Below are positions 17,852 through 26,898 of a stretch of DNA of 64,000 bases, in pieces. The position numbers and the translations under genes were made by a program. The notes beneath the pieces were generated by a model. The model worked only from the letters and a program-made list of their open reading frames with translations. It ran no database searches and was not told the DNA's origin. This DNA is from Pontibacter rufus (GTDB taxonomy: Bacteria; Bacteroidota; Bacteroidia; Cytophagales; Hymenobacteraceae), in the NCBI RefSeq assembly GCF_015694705.1, contig NZ_JADQDR010000015.1, positions 1 through 64,000 of the forward strand, read 5' to 3'. Position 1 is the first letter of the stretch, and every line of letters starts with the position of its first letter.

Positions 17852-19597
17852 TTAACCAAAATATGCCTTTTCCAGCTCTTTGTCCTGTCCATATAAATCG
17901 GGCCTGAAGTGGGTGTCTCCATTTTCGTCTACCCAGGCCGTAAAGTATACAATATATACCTGTACCTTTTTAGGCAGCGTAACCCAGGTTTCCTCATTGC
18001 CATTCATCGTTTCCCGTATACGCCCCTCATCCCATTCGGGCATGTCCTGGAGTATATACTTGGCCAGCTCGACAGGCTTCTCCAGGCGCACACAACCATG
18101 GCTGAAATCCCGCTGTGTCTGGCTGAACAGGGCATCAGCAGGTGTATCGTGCAGGTATACTGCATATTGGTTCGGGAACAGGAATTTGATAGATCCAAGG
18201 GCATTTTTCGGGCCCGGTTTCTGGCGCACCATATACTTAAAGTTCTTTTCCGTAACATTGGCCCAGTCTATCGACGAAGGCGACACCGGCTTCGGGTCTT
18301 TTTCTTTGGTTACGATTTCCATATTCTGCCGGGCCAGCCATCCGGGGTTTGACAGCATGTGCGGTTTCACTTCATTCACCACAATGCTGTTGGGCAGGTT
18401 CCAGTAAGGTGCCATCACGACGTACTCCATCTTATCACTGAAAATAGGGGTTTCGTGCAGGACTTTGCCTACAACTACGCGCATCTCCATCACCTCTTTG
18501 TATTCCCTTTCAGCCTCCGGATCATTGTTCGGATCTTCATAGATATACAGCTTGTACTCTGGGATATTTACCCATATATACTTCTGGTCGAGATCTTTCG
18601 GCACCATGCGTTTGGGTATCCAGCGCCAGCGCTCCATGTTGATGGTTATCTGGCGGATGCGATCTGCCAGGGGCACGTTCAGCGTTTTCAGGGTATTGCC
18701 GCCCACAATGCCGTCCTGCTCCAGTCCGTTCAGCATCTGAAAATGTTTTACCTGCTGCACCAGTTTATCGTCGTACACGCGCAGGCTTTTGTTATTAGGG
18801 TCCAGTTGCTGCGCCGGGTTCAGGCGCTTGCGCAGCGCCAGCACGGCGGCAGCGGTATCGCCTTTCTGTAGCGACTTGAGGTTGCCTAAATCAATTTTAG
18901 GCCAGCCCCCTTTTGCCTCCAATTGCCGGAATTCCTGTAGCTTGTCGCGCAGGCGCATGTATCCGGCATGCAGCGCCTCAAACTCATAGTAAGGATAGGT
19001 GCTTTCCCGCTCCTTCAGAATGGTCTGCAGCGCCTTGTTGAGCTTTATTTTGTTCTTTTTTACATCCCAGCTTACGGAGGCAGCATCTTCGGGATTTACG
19101 CGGCCCCTGTAAAAGTCAGAAGCAAAGTTAAAGTATGATGCGGTAAGCCCCACATCGATCTGCTGCTGCAGGGCCAGCCTGCTCGAGTCCTGCGGATCTT
19201 TTTCCTTGTACGCCTGTATCAGCTTATCGAAATCTATAATTTTATACTGTTTCGGATCTAGGCCTTCTTTGGAAGCATGCTCCACTGCCTCCAGGAAGTT
19301 TTGCGTCTCGGGCACCAGTTCGTTGTCGCGGAACCAGGCCAGTTTGTAATCCCGATCGCCGTAGAAAAGAAACATCAGGTCTTCATATTTCTTAAAGGCT
19401 GGCTCCTGTTTGATATAGTTTAATACAAAAAGGCTGTCTGTCTTAGCCTGCGGCAGCTCCTCTTTGCCGAGCAGCCCCTTTATGGTGTCTCCGGCAGTCT
19501 GGCCTTCGCTTGTCGATTGGTTGCAGCCTGTTACTATTGCCAGGCTTACCAGGGCTGCAAAAGATAGTATGGGAAATTTAAAAATATCAGAAATCAT
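17852..19597 (-). CDS. Murein L,D-transpeptidase, YcbB/LdtD-like lipoprotein
   Basis: 581 aa. A lipoprotein signal ends at Cys25 (LAIVTGC). An N-terminal scaffold domain (about 60-210) precedes a peptidoglycan-binding_1 repeat (ALRKRLNPAQ to GIVGGNTLKTLN, about 255-320). The YkuD catalytic domain runs from about 340 to 530, with the active-site motif SHGCVRL containing Cys502 and an upstream conserved His in LHDTPAD. It forms 3-3 crosslinks in peptidoglycan or attaches proteins to it. It is large, as is usual for the YcbB branch with a capping insertion. It lies first in a two-gene unit with the cupredoxin. Confidence 0.92.
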   Translation of the reverse strand: MISDIFKFPILSFAALVSLAIVTGCNQSTSEGQTAGDTIKGLLGKEELPQAKTDSLFVLNYIKQEPAFKKYEDLMFLFYGDRDYKLAWFRDNELVPETQNFLEAVEHASKEGLDPKQYKIIDFDKLIQAYKEKDPQDSSRLALQQQIDVGLTASYFNFASDFYRGRVNPEDAASVSWDVKKNKIKLNKALQTILKERESTYPYYEFEALHAGYMRLRDKLQEFRQLEAKGGWPKIDLGNLKSLQKGDTAAAVLALRKRLNPAQQLDPNNKSLRVYDDKLVQQVKHFQMLNGLEQDGIVGGNTLKTLNVPLADRIRQITINMERWRWIPKRMVPKDLDQKYIWVNIPEYKLYIYEDPNNDPEAEREYKEVMEMRVVVGKVLHETPIFSDKMEYVVMAPYWNLPNSIVVNEVKPHMLSNPGWLARQNMEIVTKEKDPKPVSPSSIDWANVTEKNFKYMVRQKPGPKNALGSIKFLFPNQYAVYLHDTPADALFSQTQRDFSHGCVRLEKPVELAKYILQDMPEWDEGRIRETMNGNEETWVTLPKKVQVYIVYFTAWVDENGDTHFRPDLYGQDKELEKAYFG

Positions 19598-19997
19598 TTT
19601 TATCAGGTTAATAAGGGAAAACTGCTGCCTGTTTAAACTTAAGTGTTACAGCAATAATACGAAATGTTAAATATTAGAAATATACAATAATCTAACAGCG
19701 GAGATCATCGTACCGGGCATTTTAGCTGTATGTACTCCTACTTCAGGTAAAATGTTATAGCCGCTCATAAAAGTGATATGACCGGTAAATCATGCATCGG
19801 CAGCCCGTATACCGGAAGTATAAGCATTGCCAGCAGGCACATAAGCGGTTAACCCGCTGCTGCAGGAAGTTTTTCCGGGTATACGCCGGAAGCCCTCCCC
19901 GGGCAACCGATAACCTATGTTATCTTACCTTCGTTGCTTGTTAGGTACAGACAGGCAACCCGCTTATACATGCCTGTCAGCCAAACACAACCAAACT
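19598..19997. other. Divergent 400-bp intergenic region
   Basis: Separates the divergent L,D-transpeptidase and M1 aminopeptidase genes. No open frame, RNA or clear promoter box was recognised. An in-frame ATG at 19917 exists upstream of the chosen aminopeptidase start but the added 27 residues do not resemble the family. Confidence 0.4.
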
Positions 19998-21800
19998 ATG
20001 ACCATCATACAAAATACAAACTCAACGGCACCGGCCGATGTTCACAGTTATGCCCGGCCCGCAGAAGCTGTTGCCCGGCACCTGGATCTCGACATTGCCG
20101 TAGATTTTCATAGCCATACCATCAGCGGGCTGGCTACTTACCAGATCGAAAACCTTGCCAGTACCGATAAAATTATTTTTGATACCCGCAACCTAAACAT
20201 CGAACAGGTATACCTCGGCGAAAACAGGGCAGCAACTACGTTTGGGCTTGGAGAAGAAGACAAATACCTGGGCAGGCCGCTGACTATAAGTATAAAACCA
20301 CACACCAGCATCGTAACGATAAAGTATACCACACAGCCGGGAGCCGCCGCTGTGCAATGGCTTAACCCGCAGCAGACAGCCGGCAAGCAGCACCCCTTTC
20401 TGTTTACGCAGTCGCAGGCCATACTTGCCCGCACCTGGATTCCGATACAGGATAGCCCCGGCATCCGCATTACGTACAGCGCCCGCGTAAAAGTGCCGGC
20501 AACACTACTGGCTGTGATGAGCGCCGAAAATCCGCAGGAAAAAAACGGCGAAGGGGTATATATTTTCAGGATGCAGCAGCCCATTCCGTCTTACCTGATG
20601 GCCCTGGCTGTGGGCGATCTGGTGTTCCGGCCACTCGGGCCGCAGACAGGCATTTACGCGGAGCCCGCTACCATTGATGCCGCAGCCTATGAGTTTGCCG
20701 AGATGGGCAAGATGCTGATTGCCGCCGAAAAGCTCTACGGCAGGTATAGGTGGGAGCGTTATGACTTGCTGGTGCTGCCGCCCTCCTTTCCGTTTGGCGG
20801 CATGGAAAACCCGCGGCTGACCTTTGTTACTCCTACCGTGCTGGCAAAAGACCGCTCCCTGACCAGCCTGGTTGCCCATGAATTGGCACACAGCTGGAGC
20901 GGCAACCTGGTCACCAATGCTACCTGGAATGATTTCTGGCTAAACGAAGGCTTTACGGTATACTTTGAGCGCCGCATTATGGAGGAGCTCTACGGAAAGG
21001 ATTATGCCGACATGCTGGAGGTACTGGGCTACCAGGATCTGCAGAAAACGATGCAGGACTTAGGAGCCGGCAGCAAAGACACCTGCCTGAAACTGGATCT
21101 GCAGGGACGTGATCCGGATGAGGGCCTGAACGACATTGCCTATGAAAAAGGAAATCTCTTTCTCCGCCATATCGAGCACGTGGCAGGCCGGGATCAGTTT
21201 GATGAGTTTGTGAATAAATATTTTAATGCGTTCGCCTTCCAGAGCACCAGCACCGATCTGTTCCTGAACTTTTTGCACCAGGAGCTGATAAAAGGAAACA
21301 AGGAGCTGGCGCAGCAGATTAACCCGGCGGCATGGATCTTTGCGCCGGGCCTGCCAGAAAGCTTTGTGAAGCCGACATCTCGTCGCTTTGCCAAAGTGGA
21401 GGAAACGTACAGGGGCTGGAAAAATGGCCAACCTGCGGCACAACTAAATACCGAAAACTGGTCGAGCCACGAATGGCTGCACTTTATCCGGATGCTGCCG
21501 GAACAAATGACGGCAGCGCAGATGACTGATCTGGACCATACCTTTCACTTCACCACGTCAGGTAACTCGGAAGTGCTGGCAGCCTGGCTCCTGCTTGCCA
21601 TCCGCAACAGCTATACCGCCGCAGACGAGGCCCTGGAAACATTCCTGGCCAACGTGGGGCGACGCAAATTTCTGGTCCCTATCTACAAAGCGCTCAGCGC
21701 CACACCAGCGGGTAAAGAAAGAGCGCTGGCTATCTACGCCAGGTCAAAGCCGAACTACCATGCTGTTTCTACGGTTACGCTGGACGAGATACTGAAATAG
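19998..21800 (+). CDS. M1-family aminopeptidase, leukotriene A4 hydrolase-like
   Basis: 600 aa. The N-terminal beta domain begins with HSYARPAEAVARHLDLDIAV. The exopeptidase motif is GGMEN in FPFGGMENPRLTFVTP. The zinc site is HELAH (His294, Glu295, His298) with Glu317 in NEGFTVYFERR, the spacing of the M1 family. The all-helical C-terminal domain (about 460-600) is the Leuk-A4-hydro_C type. There is no signal peptide when starting at ATG 19998. It probably trims N-terminal residues from peptides. A GC-rich hairpin follows the stop, so it is likely monocistronic. Confidence 0.93.
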   Translation: MTIIQNTNSTAPADVHSYARPAEAVARHLDLDIAVDFHSHTISGLATYQIENLASTDKIIFDTRNLNIEQVYLGENRAATTFGLGEEDKYLGRPLTISIKPHTSIVTIKYTTQPGAAAVQWLNPQQTAGKQHPFLFTQSQAILARTWIPIQDSPGIRITYSARVKVPATLLAVMSAENPQEKNGEGVYIFRMQQPIPSYLMALAVGDLVFRPLGPQTGIYAEPATIDAAAYEFAEMGKMLIAAEKLYGRYRWERYDLLVLPPSFPFGGMENPRLTFVTPTVLAKDRSLTSLVAHELAHSWSGNLVTNATWNDFWLNEGFTVYFERRIMEELYGKDYADMLEVLGYQDLQKTMQDLGAGSKDTCLKLDLQGRDPDEGLNDIAYEKGNLFLRHIEHVAGRDQFDEFVNKYFNAFAFQSTSTDLFLNFLHQELIKGNKELAQQINPAAWIFAPGLPESFVKPTSRRFAKVEETYRGWKNGQPAAQLNTENWSSHEWLHFIRMLPEQMTAAQMTDLDHTFHFTTSGNSEVLAAWLLLAIRNSYTAADEALETFLANVGRRKFLVPIYKALSATPAGKERALAIYARSKPNYHAVSTVTLDEILK

Positions 21801-21811
21801 GCGTGCAACAC

Positions 21812-21838
21812 CAAGCCCCGCAGGTTGTGCGGGGCTTG
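21812..21838 (+). terminator. GC-rich hairpin after the aminopeptidase
   Basis: CAAGCCCCGCA at 21812-21822 and its exact complement at 21828-21838 enclose a 5-nt loop. There is no T run directly after, but a second hairpin follows. Confidence 0.7.
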
Positions 21839-21852
21839 ACAAGTATAAAAAC

Positions 21853-21914
21853 AAAAAACTCTGTCACTTTCATAACCTGCTGATGAGAGCCAGGCGAAAG
21901 TACAGAGTTTTTTT
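21853..21914. terminator. Bidirectional terminator between convergent genes
   Basis: AAAAAACTCTGT plus ACTTTC (one bulged C) pairs with GAAAGT plus ACAGAGTTTTTT across a 24-nt loop. A run on one side and T run on the other allow termination of both the aminopeptidase and the YciE-like gene. Confidence 0.7.
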
Positions 21915-21937
21915 CGTATTGATTTAAGCGCCGTTGC

Positions 21938-22429
21938 TTAATGTTCTGCCTTCAGGTTGATGGAGCCTTCGGCAATGGAGGTAAGTTTCTGGTCTGTTGC
22001 TTTTTCTTCTTCAAGGGTTGTTACCAGCAGGTCCAGCACATCGGACATGTTCAGTTGCTTGGCATAAGTACAAACGGTACCATAGGCGGCAATCTCATAA
22101 TGCTCCACACGCTGGGCAGAAGCGATGAGGGCAGCATCCATTACACTTGCATCGGCACGCTCGCTCATCATAGAGTCTGCTTCTTTAATAATGCCTTCCA
22201 TGGCTTTGCAATGTTCTGCCTCGGCTTTCTTACCCATTATGTCAAAAACTTTGTCCAGGCGCTTAATCTGCTGCTCGGTTACCTGCAGGTGCTCCTGAAA
22301 AGCAGCACGCAACTTGTCCGATGAGGCAGCTTTCATCATTTTAGGCAGCGCTTTGGTTATCTGATGCTCGGCGCTGTAGATATCCTTGAGCTCATGGATT
22401 AAAAGATCATTTAAATTATTAAGTTTCAT
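21938..22429 (-). CDS. YciE/YciF ferritin-like protein (DUF892)
   Basis: 163 aa, all-helical. The family opening LLIHELKDIYSAEHQI is followed by four helices with Glu and His pairs that can hold a di-iron centre: HELKDIYSAE, EHLQVTEQQI, VEHYEIAAYGT and LEEEKATDQKL. DUF892 proteins are four-helix bundles often induced by stress; enzymatic activity is not established. The gene stands alone and shares a bidirectional terminator with the aminopeptidase. Confidence 0.92.
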   Translation of the reverse strand: MKLNNLNDLLIHELKDIYSAEHQITKALPKMMKAASSDKLRAAFQEHLQVTEQQIKRLDKVFDIMGKKAEAEHCKAMEGIIKEADSMMSERADASVMDAALIASAQRVEHYEIAAYGTVCTYAKQLNMSDVLDLLVTTLEEEKATDQKLTSIAEGSINLKAEH

Positions 22430-22773
22430 AGCTTGGAAAGGTTGCGCGTTAAAAATTCAATTATACTTGTGAGTTTTACTATACGGCACCTTGCCAAGGA
22501 GGTTAAGCTAAATATTACTTTTATGAGCCCGAAGTCCTGTTTCAGCCTTTTACAGGCTTGAACATATAATATTAAGTATATACTCCATATAAATTGAGCT
22601 ATACTTGAGGAGCCATTTGCCGTAGCGTACAGATGTGCAGAAATAATTTTTGAAACGATTTCGCTTAAATCAGGTAATTTAATGAGCAGGCCGCATCCAT
22701 AAAATTTAAAGCTTTCTTACGACTCCCAATTGAGCTGTACTGCAGCCGCATCACTTTAAAATTACAGAACCCC
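22430..22773. other. Divergent 344-bp intergenic region
   Basis: AT-rich stretch between the YciE-like gene and cyanophycinase, read away on both sides. No gene, RNA or exact TAnnTTTG box was seen. Several AAGTATA/TATACTT-like motifs occur near 22463 and 22600. Confidence 0.4.
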
Positions 22774-23667
22774 GTGAACGTACCCAGAGGAAAACTTATT
22801 GCTATCGGCGGAAACGAAGACAAAGGAACGTACCCAAATCCCAGTTCCAGAAAAAAATACTATCTCGACTTCTTTGAATTAGGCATCCTGAAGCGCTTTT
22901 TAAAAGAAATTCCCGCCAGGGATCCGCAGATTGAAGTAATTACGACAGCTTCCATGATTCCGGAAGAAGTGGGCGAGCGCTACCTGAGTGCCTTCGGAAT
23001 TCTGGGCGTAAACAACGTGCGCCTCATGCACATCAAAACAGAAGAGGATGCTTTGCAACCGGATTATGTGGAGCGCATCGGCCAGGCAGACGGCGTGATG
23101 TTCAGTGGCGGCGATCAGTCCCGCCTTACCCGCATGTTCCTGAACACCGAAATACTGGCGTTGCTGAAGCAGCGCTACTGGCAGGAGGATTTTGTAATAG
23201 CCGGAACAAGCGCCGGCGCCATGGCTATGTCCAGAACCATGATTAAGGGCGGCAGCGCCAAAGCCTCACTTCTGAAAGGGGCCGTAAAGATGGGCATCGG
23301 ATTAGATTTCTTAGACAGTGTAGTGATAGATACGCATTTTGTGGTGCGGGGCCGTTTCGGCAGGCTGCTGGAAGCGGTGGCTACGCACCACAAAACAATC
23401 GGTATCGGGCTGGGCGAAGATACGGGCGTGCTGATTACCAACGGTAAAATGATAGAAACCATCGGCTCTAACCTGGTAGTGATTGCCGACGGCTACAATA
23501 TTGGTTACACCAACATAGCCGAAGTTGAAAAAGGGCGCCCCATAGCTATCGAAAACATGATAATGCATGTGCTCGCCAAAGGCAACATCTTTGATATGGA
23601 ATCACGCCGGTTCTTTAAAGATGCCACGGCGCTGAAACATGCGCAGCTTCCGGAAGTAGCTGAGTAA
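22774..23667 (+). CDS. Cyanophycinase (peptidase S51)
   Basis: 297 aa, GTG start. S51 family motifs: GKLIAIGGNEDKG at the N-terminus, GVMFSGGDQSRLT (about 110), the nucleophile elbow AGTSAGAMAMS with the catalytic Ser (about 148), DTHFVVRGRFGRL (about 188) and IGLGEDTGVLI (about 211). The enzyme cleaves cyanophycin (poly-Asp with Arg side chains) to beta-Asp-Arg dipeptides. The isoaspartyl peptidase that could finish the job is encoded convergently 23 bp away. No cyanophycin synthetase gene lies in the window. An alternative is that both genes recycle isoaspartyl peptides or imported cyanophycin. Confidence 0.9.
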   Translation: MNVPRGKLIAIGGNEDKGTYPNPSSRKKYYLDFFELGILKRFLKEIPARDPQIEVITTASMIPEEVGERYLSAFGILGVNNVRLMHIKTEEDALQPDYVERIGQADGVMFSGGDQSRLTRMFLNTEILALLKQRYWQEDFVIAGTSAGAMAMSRTMIKGGSAKASLLKGAVKMGIGLDFLDSVVIDTHFVVRGRFGRLLEAVATHHKTIGIGLGEDTGVLITNGKMIETIGSNLVVIADGYNIGYTNIAEVEKGRPIAIENMIMHVLAKGNIFDMESRRFFKDATALKHAQLPEVAE

Positions 23668-23690
23668 AATAAATCCGGGCAGCTGCGCTG

Positions 23691-24632
23691 TTAATCTTTA
23701 TAAATAGCTGTAAATGTCTCGTCCTCATTTTTTTTGCTGGCGCGGTACATACCTTCTGAGTTAAAAGGCAGGGCAATATCGCCGGCCGGGGTAATGGCAA
23801 TCAGGCCGCCTTCGCCGCCAAGCTTCACCAGTTTGTTCATCACTACTTCCTCACAGGCCTGCTGCAACGTATAACCCTTGTATTCTATCAGGCAGCTAAC
23901 ATCATAAGCTGCCACCGCGCGTATAAAAAACTCGCCGCTGCCCGTGCACGAAACCGCGCAGGTCTGGTTGCTGGCATAGGTGCCTGCCCCAATAAGGGGC
24001 GAGTCGCCGATGCGGTTATATTTCTTGTTCGTCAGTCCGCCTGTGGACGTGGCGGCAGCTACATTGCCTTCAGCATCTACGGCTACTGCCCCTACGGTGC
24101 CAAACTTCTTCTCTTTCTTTCCGGATTTCTCAGAATGATCTAAAGAAGTAGTGCCGCTGTCGCGCGCATCCATCCACTGTTCGTAACGGTAAGCATCATA
24201 AAAATAGTCCTGCGGTACAAAGTCCAGATTCTGTGTGCGGGCAAACTCCTCTGCGCCGTAGCTGCCCAGCAGCACATACTCCGAGTGCTCCATTACGGCG
24301 CGCGCCAGCTTCACCGGGTTTTTTATACTTCGCACACCGGCCACGGCGCCGGCCTTTAAAGTTTTGCCCCACATTATGGCGGCATCCAGCTCGTGCCTGC
24401 CTTCATTTGTAAACACCGCTCCCTTGCCGGCATTAAACAGCGGCGTGTCTTCCATGCTGGCTACCGCCATTTCCACAGCGTCCAGGGCGGTTCCGCCGCT
24501 GGCCAGCAGCCGGTGCCCGGCCTCTACAGCCTCTTTTAAAGCATCTTTGTAAGCTTTTTCCTTTCCGGGTGTAAGCGATGCCCTCGTAATGGTTCCGGCG
24601 CCGCCATGTATGGCAATGGCTATATTTTTCAT
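23691..24632 (-). CDS. Isoaspartyl peptidase/L-asparaginase (Ntn hydrolase, T2)
   Basis: 313 aa. It opens with AIAIHGGAGTITR, the family's N-terminal signature. The autoprocessing site is KKFGTVGAVAVD, where Thr becomes the N-terminal nucleophile of the beta subunit (about residue 180). NRIGDSPLIGAGTYA and SCTGSGEFFIR complete the substrate pocket. It hydrolyses beta-aspartyl dipeptides and possibly asparagine, matching the products of the neighbouring cyanophycinase. There is no signal peptide, so it acts in the cytoplasm. Confidence 0.92.
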   Translation of the reverse strand: MKNIAIAIHGGAGTITRASLTPGKEKAYKDALKEAVEAGHRLLASGGTALDAVEMAVASMEDTPLFNAGKGAVFTNEGRHELDAAIMWGKTLKAGAVAGVRSIKNPVKLARAVMEHSEYVLLGSYGAEEFARTQNLDFVPQDYFYDAYRYEQWMDARDSGTTSLDHSEKSGKKEKKFGTVGAVAVDAEGNVAAATSTGGLTNKKYNRIGDSPLIGAGTYASNQTCAVSCTGSGEFFIRAVAAYDVSCLIEYKGYTLQQACEEVVMNKLVKLGGEGGLIAITPAGDIALPFNSEGMYRASKKNEDETFTAIYKD

Positions 24633-24766
24633 CAGCTGGTAAGTGTCTGGTATCGTTCAGGTAAGCTTTACGCAGGCACTGTAAATGCAGTTCCGCCACT
24701 CTCCTTCTCCTGTAATTTTTCTGTTTATTCCTGCCCTGACAGGACCTGATTCAGGCGAAAAATGAT

Positions 24767-24774
24767 TATCTTTG
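24767..24774 (+). promoter_or_regulatory. TAnnTTTG -7 promoter box of the DUF3127 gene
   Basis: TATCTTTG matches the consensus exactly and lies 38 bp before the ATG. No clear -33 TTTG was found at the usual distance. Confidence 0.5.
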
Positions 24775-24812
24775 TTTTAAAATAAACCTTCTATTTATTA
24801 AGCTAAAGCATT

Positions 24813-25190
24813 ATGGCATTTGATATCCAAGGAAAGCTGTATGAAATATTTGAGGAACAACAGGTAAGCGACAAGTTCAGAAAGCGTGAGTTTGTGCTGG
24901 AAATTCCGGATGGTTCGTATACCCAATATGTTAAGTTCCAGCTGACGCAGGACAAGTGCAGCCTGCTGGACAGCTACAAAAATGGCGACGAAGTGAAAGT
25001 GAACTTCAACCTGTCGGGCAAGCCGTTTACCAAAAATGGCACTACCATGTACTTCACCAACCTGCAGGCATGGCGCATAGAGCCGGCAGCCGGCAATGGC
25101 GGCTTTAGCGGAGGTCCGGCCGGTGCCCCTGCCAAAGCCGATGCACCGACATTTTACAGCAGCGACGCCGACAACGATCTGCCTTTCTAA
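24813..25190 (+). CDS. DUF3127 domain protein (OB-fold-like)
   Basis: 125 aa. DUF3127 signature: GKLYEIFEEQQVSDKFRKRE at the start, FVLEIPDG, YVKFQLTQDKC, then VKVNFNLSGK and the end of a beta barrel with YFTNLQAWRIE. A Gly/Ala/Pro linker leads to an acidic tail, DADNDLPF. The compact barrel with an acidic, DDLPF-like tip looks like a single-stranded DNA-binding protein, whose C-terminal tip recruits partners; this is a resemblance and not a shown function. It is monocistronic, with its own promoter box and terminator. Confidence 0.88.
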   Translation: MAFDIQGKLYEIFEEQQVSDKFRKREFVLEIPDGSYTQYVKFQLTQDKCSLLDSYKNGDEVKVNFNLSGKPFTKNGTTMYFTNLQAWRIEPAAGNGGFSGGPAGAPAKADAPTFYSSDADNDLPF

Positions 25191-25215
25191 GTATAGCATA
25201 CCAGATAAAAGCAGG

Positions 25216-25243
25216 AAAGCGGGCCCTCAGGGTCCGCTTTTTT
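25216..25243 (+). terminator. Rho-independent terminator after the DUF3127 gene
   Basis: AAAGCGGGCCCT pairs with AGGGTCCGCTTT (one G-T pair) and six T close the signal. Confidence 0.85.
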
Positions 25244-25400
25244 GTTTCTGCTCTTTTGCTGAGGCGGTGCCTGTACAGGATACCTGCTGCCGGAGATGCA
25301 CTTTTATACTTTCATTCCCTAAAACAAAAGTGCCGTTCACCTAAGTATAAGTATGGGGAAGGCCTGAAACAGCCGCCTTTTTATACTATAGTTTATACTT

Positions 25401-26039
25401 ATGGGCCAGAACTTTTCTATGGATGATCTGCAGCGCCTCATTCTGCAGGGCGAAAACGACACGGTTGATTTTAAGCAACGGGTAACACAGCCTCAGAAGA
25501 TAGCGCGCACCCTGGTTTCCTTTGCCAACACCCGTGGCGGCCGCATCCTGGTAGGCGTGAAAGACAATGGGTATATTTCCGGAATAGATCCTGAAGAAGA
25601 AAAACATACTTTGCAAATGGCAGCTGATTTTTACTGCGACCCGCCCGTGGCGGTGCAGTACGAGGAGGTTGAAGCGGATGACCATGTTGTGCTGGTGGTA
25701 TACGTGCCCGAAAGCAGGCATAAACCACATTTTGCCAAAATCAAGGACGACGACTGGCGCGGCTATGTACGCGTAAAAGACACCAACGTGCAAACCAGCA
25801 AAATGGTCGATAAATCCCTGCAGGCAGCAGCGCCATCGTTCGAGCATCTGCCCCTTGATCGGCACGAGAATGCAGTGCTGGACTACCTGAAGCAGCAGCC
25901 GCGCATCACCCTGAAACAGTACATGAAACTGGCGAACTTTTCGGAGCGCCGCGCCTACCGCACGCTGGTTAAGCTCGTGCTGCACGGCTATCTGCGCCTG
26001 CACGACAAAGAAAAAGAGGAATACTATACGCTTAGCTAA
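25401..26039 (+). CDS. AlbA_2 (Schlafen-type) DNA-binding/ATP-binding domain protein
   Basis: 212 aa. The AlbA_2 domain covers about 8-125: ENDTVDFKQRV, ARTLVSFANTRGGRILVGV (the FANTxGGxxxxGV hallmark), DNGYISGID, and later YVRVKDTNVQ. The C-terminal 80 residues form a winged-helix-like segment (LKQYMKLANFSERRAYRTLV). Such proteins are usually described as transcriptional regulators or ATP-binding proteins; the true ligand is unknown. Start ATG 25401 follows a TATA-rich region after the DUF3127 terminator. It is not obviously part of an operon. Confidence 0.85.
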   Translation: MGQNFSMDDLQRLILQGENDTVDFKQRVTQPQKIARTLVSFANTRGGRILVGVKDNGYISGIDPEEEKHTLQMAADFYCDPPVAVQYEEVEADDHVVLVVYVPESRHKPHFAKIKDDDWRGYVRVKDTNVQTSKMVDKSLQAAAPSFEHLPLDRHENAVLDYLKQQPRITLKQYMKLANFSERRAYRTLVKLVLHGYLRLHDKEKEEYYTLS

Positions 26040-26148
26040 GAAATGAATCCGCAACAACTGGCTTTTGCCTGACTGCATGTATAGCAGGGCAGGTTATAGA
26101 TAAAAGTAAATATTTCAGAAGCCGCCCGGAAGGACAGCATGCCGTTAG

Positions 26149-26604
26149 CTATAAATTCAGTGAAATCTCATTACCATCTTCGTAATACTCCCGGTGGCTG
26201 AATTTTCCATGCTCATCGTATACTTTCCAGTCGCCAAACCAGAAGTAGCGGACAACATTGCCTGACGTAACCAGCCGGGCCTGCCCTTCTTTGGCCAGCT
26301 TCCCGTTCTCGTGATAGCGCTTTACCAGTATATAATCCAGATTGCGTTTGTGCTTTTCCACCATCAGCAGTTTACCGCTGGGATAATAGTATTTCCAGGT
26401 GCCTACTTCCCGGCCATGCCGGAAGCGGCCGTTCCGGACGAGTGTTTTCTCATCGCCTACCCGCACTTTCCAGCGGCCCTGAAACCTTCCCTCTTTATCG
26501 AAACGGTTTATCCTGAAGGGCCAGATGCCCTTTGGCTTTTGCTGCGCCACCGCCGGTAAAGGCAAACTTATGAGCAAAAAGAAGTATATGCATCGCTTCA
26601 TCAT
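26149..26604 (-). CDS. Secreted MORN-like repeat protein
   Basis: 151 aa with a signal peptide (IYFFLLISLPLPAVAQQ). The mature protein has repeated GxWxYYxxxGKL units: GRWKVRVGDE, VGTWKYYYPSGKLLMVEKH, RYHENGKLAKEG and WKVYDEHGKFSHREYYEDG. This is the MORN_2/YwqK-like pattern often seen in Bacteroidota surface or periplasmic proteins of unknown role. It lies convergent with the AlbA_2 gene. Some annotation pipelines call such proteins toxin-antitoxin YwqK antitoxin; nothing here supports a toxin partner. Confidence 0.75.
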   Translation of the reverse strand: MMKRCIYFFLLISLPLPAVAQQKPKGIWPFRINRFDKEGRFQGRWKVRVGDEKTLVRNGRFRHGREVGTWKYYYPSGKLLMVEKHKRNLDYILVKRYHENGKLAKEGQARLVTSGNVVRYFWFGDWKVYDEHGKFSHREYYEDGNEISLNL

Positions 26605-26898
26605 CCTAAAAATTGCGTTGTTTAAAATTACTTTTTAAAGAATGCCTGTTACAAGATATAAAATATATACTTATAACTAAAATATTAGTTGTCTTATTAT
26701 CTATATAACCTATTAGCTTTCAGGAAGATAATTTTCGTTATTCATTTTTTGTTTTTCCGCGACACTTATACCTGACACAAGGGCTTCCCAAGTGGCAGCC
26801 ACTAAAGAAAATCTCACGTAAATAACAAAAATTGCTTTGGGCAACACCGTTGCGTGCTGCCCGTTAAGCGCCCGGACACACCGTTTTACCCTAAGCCA

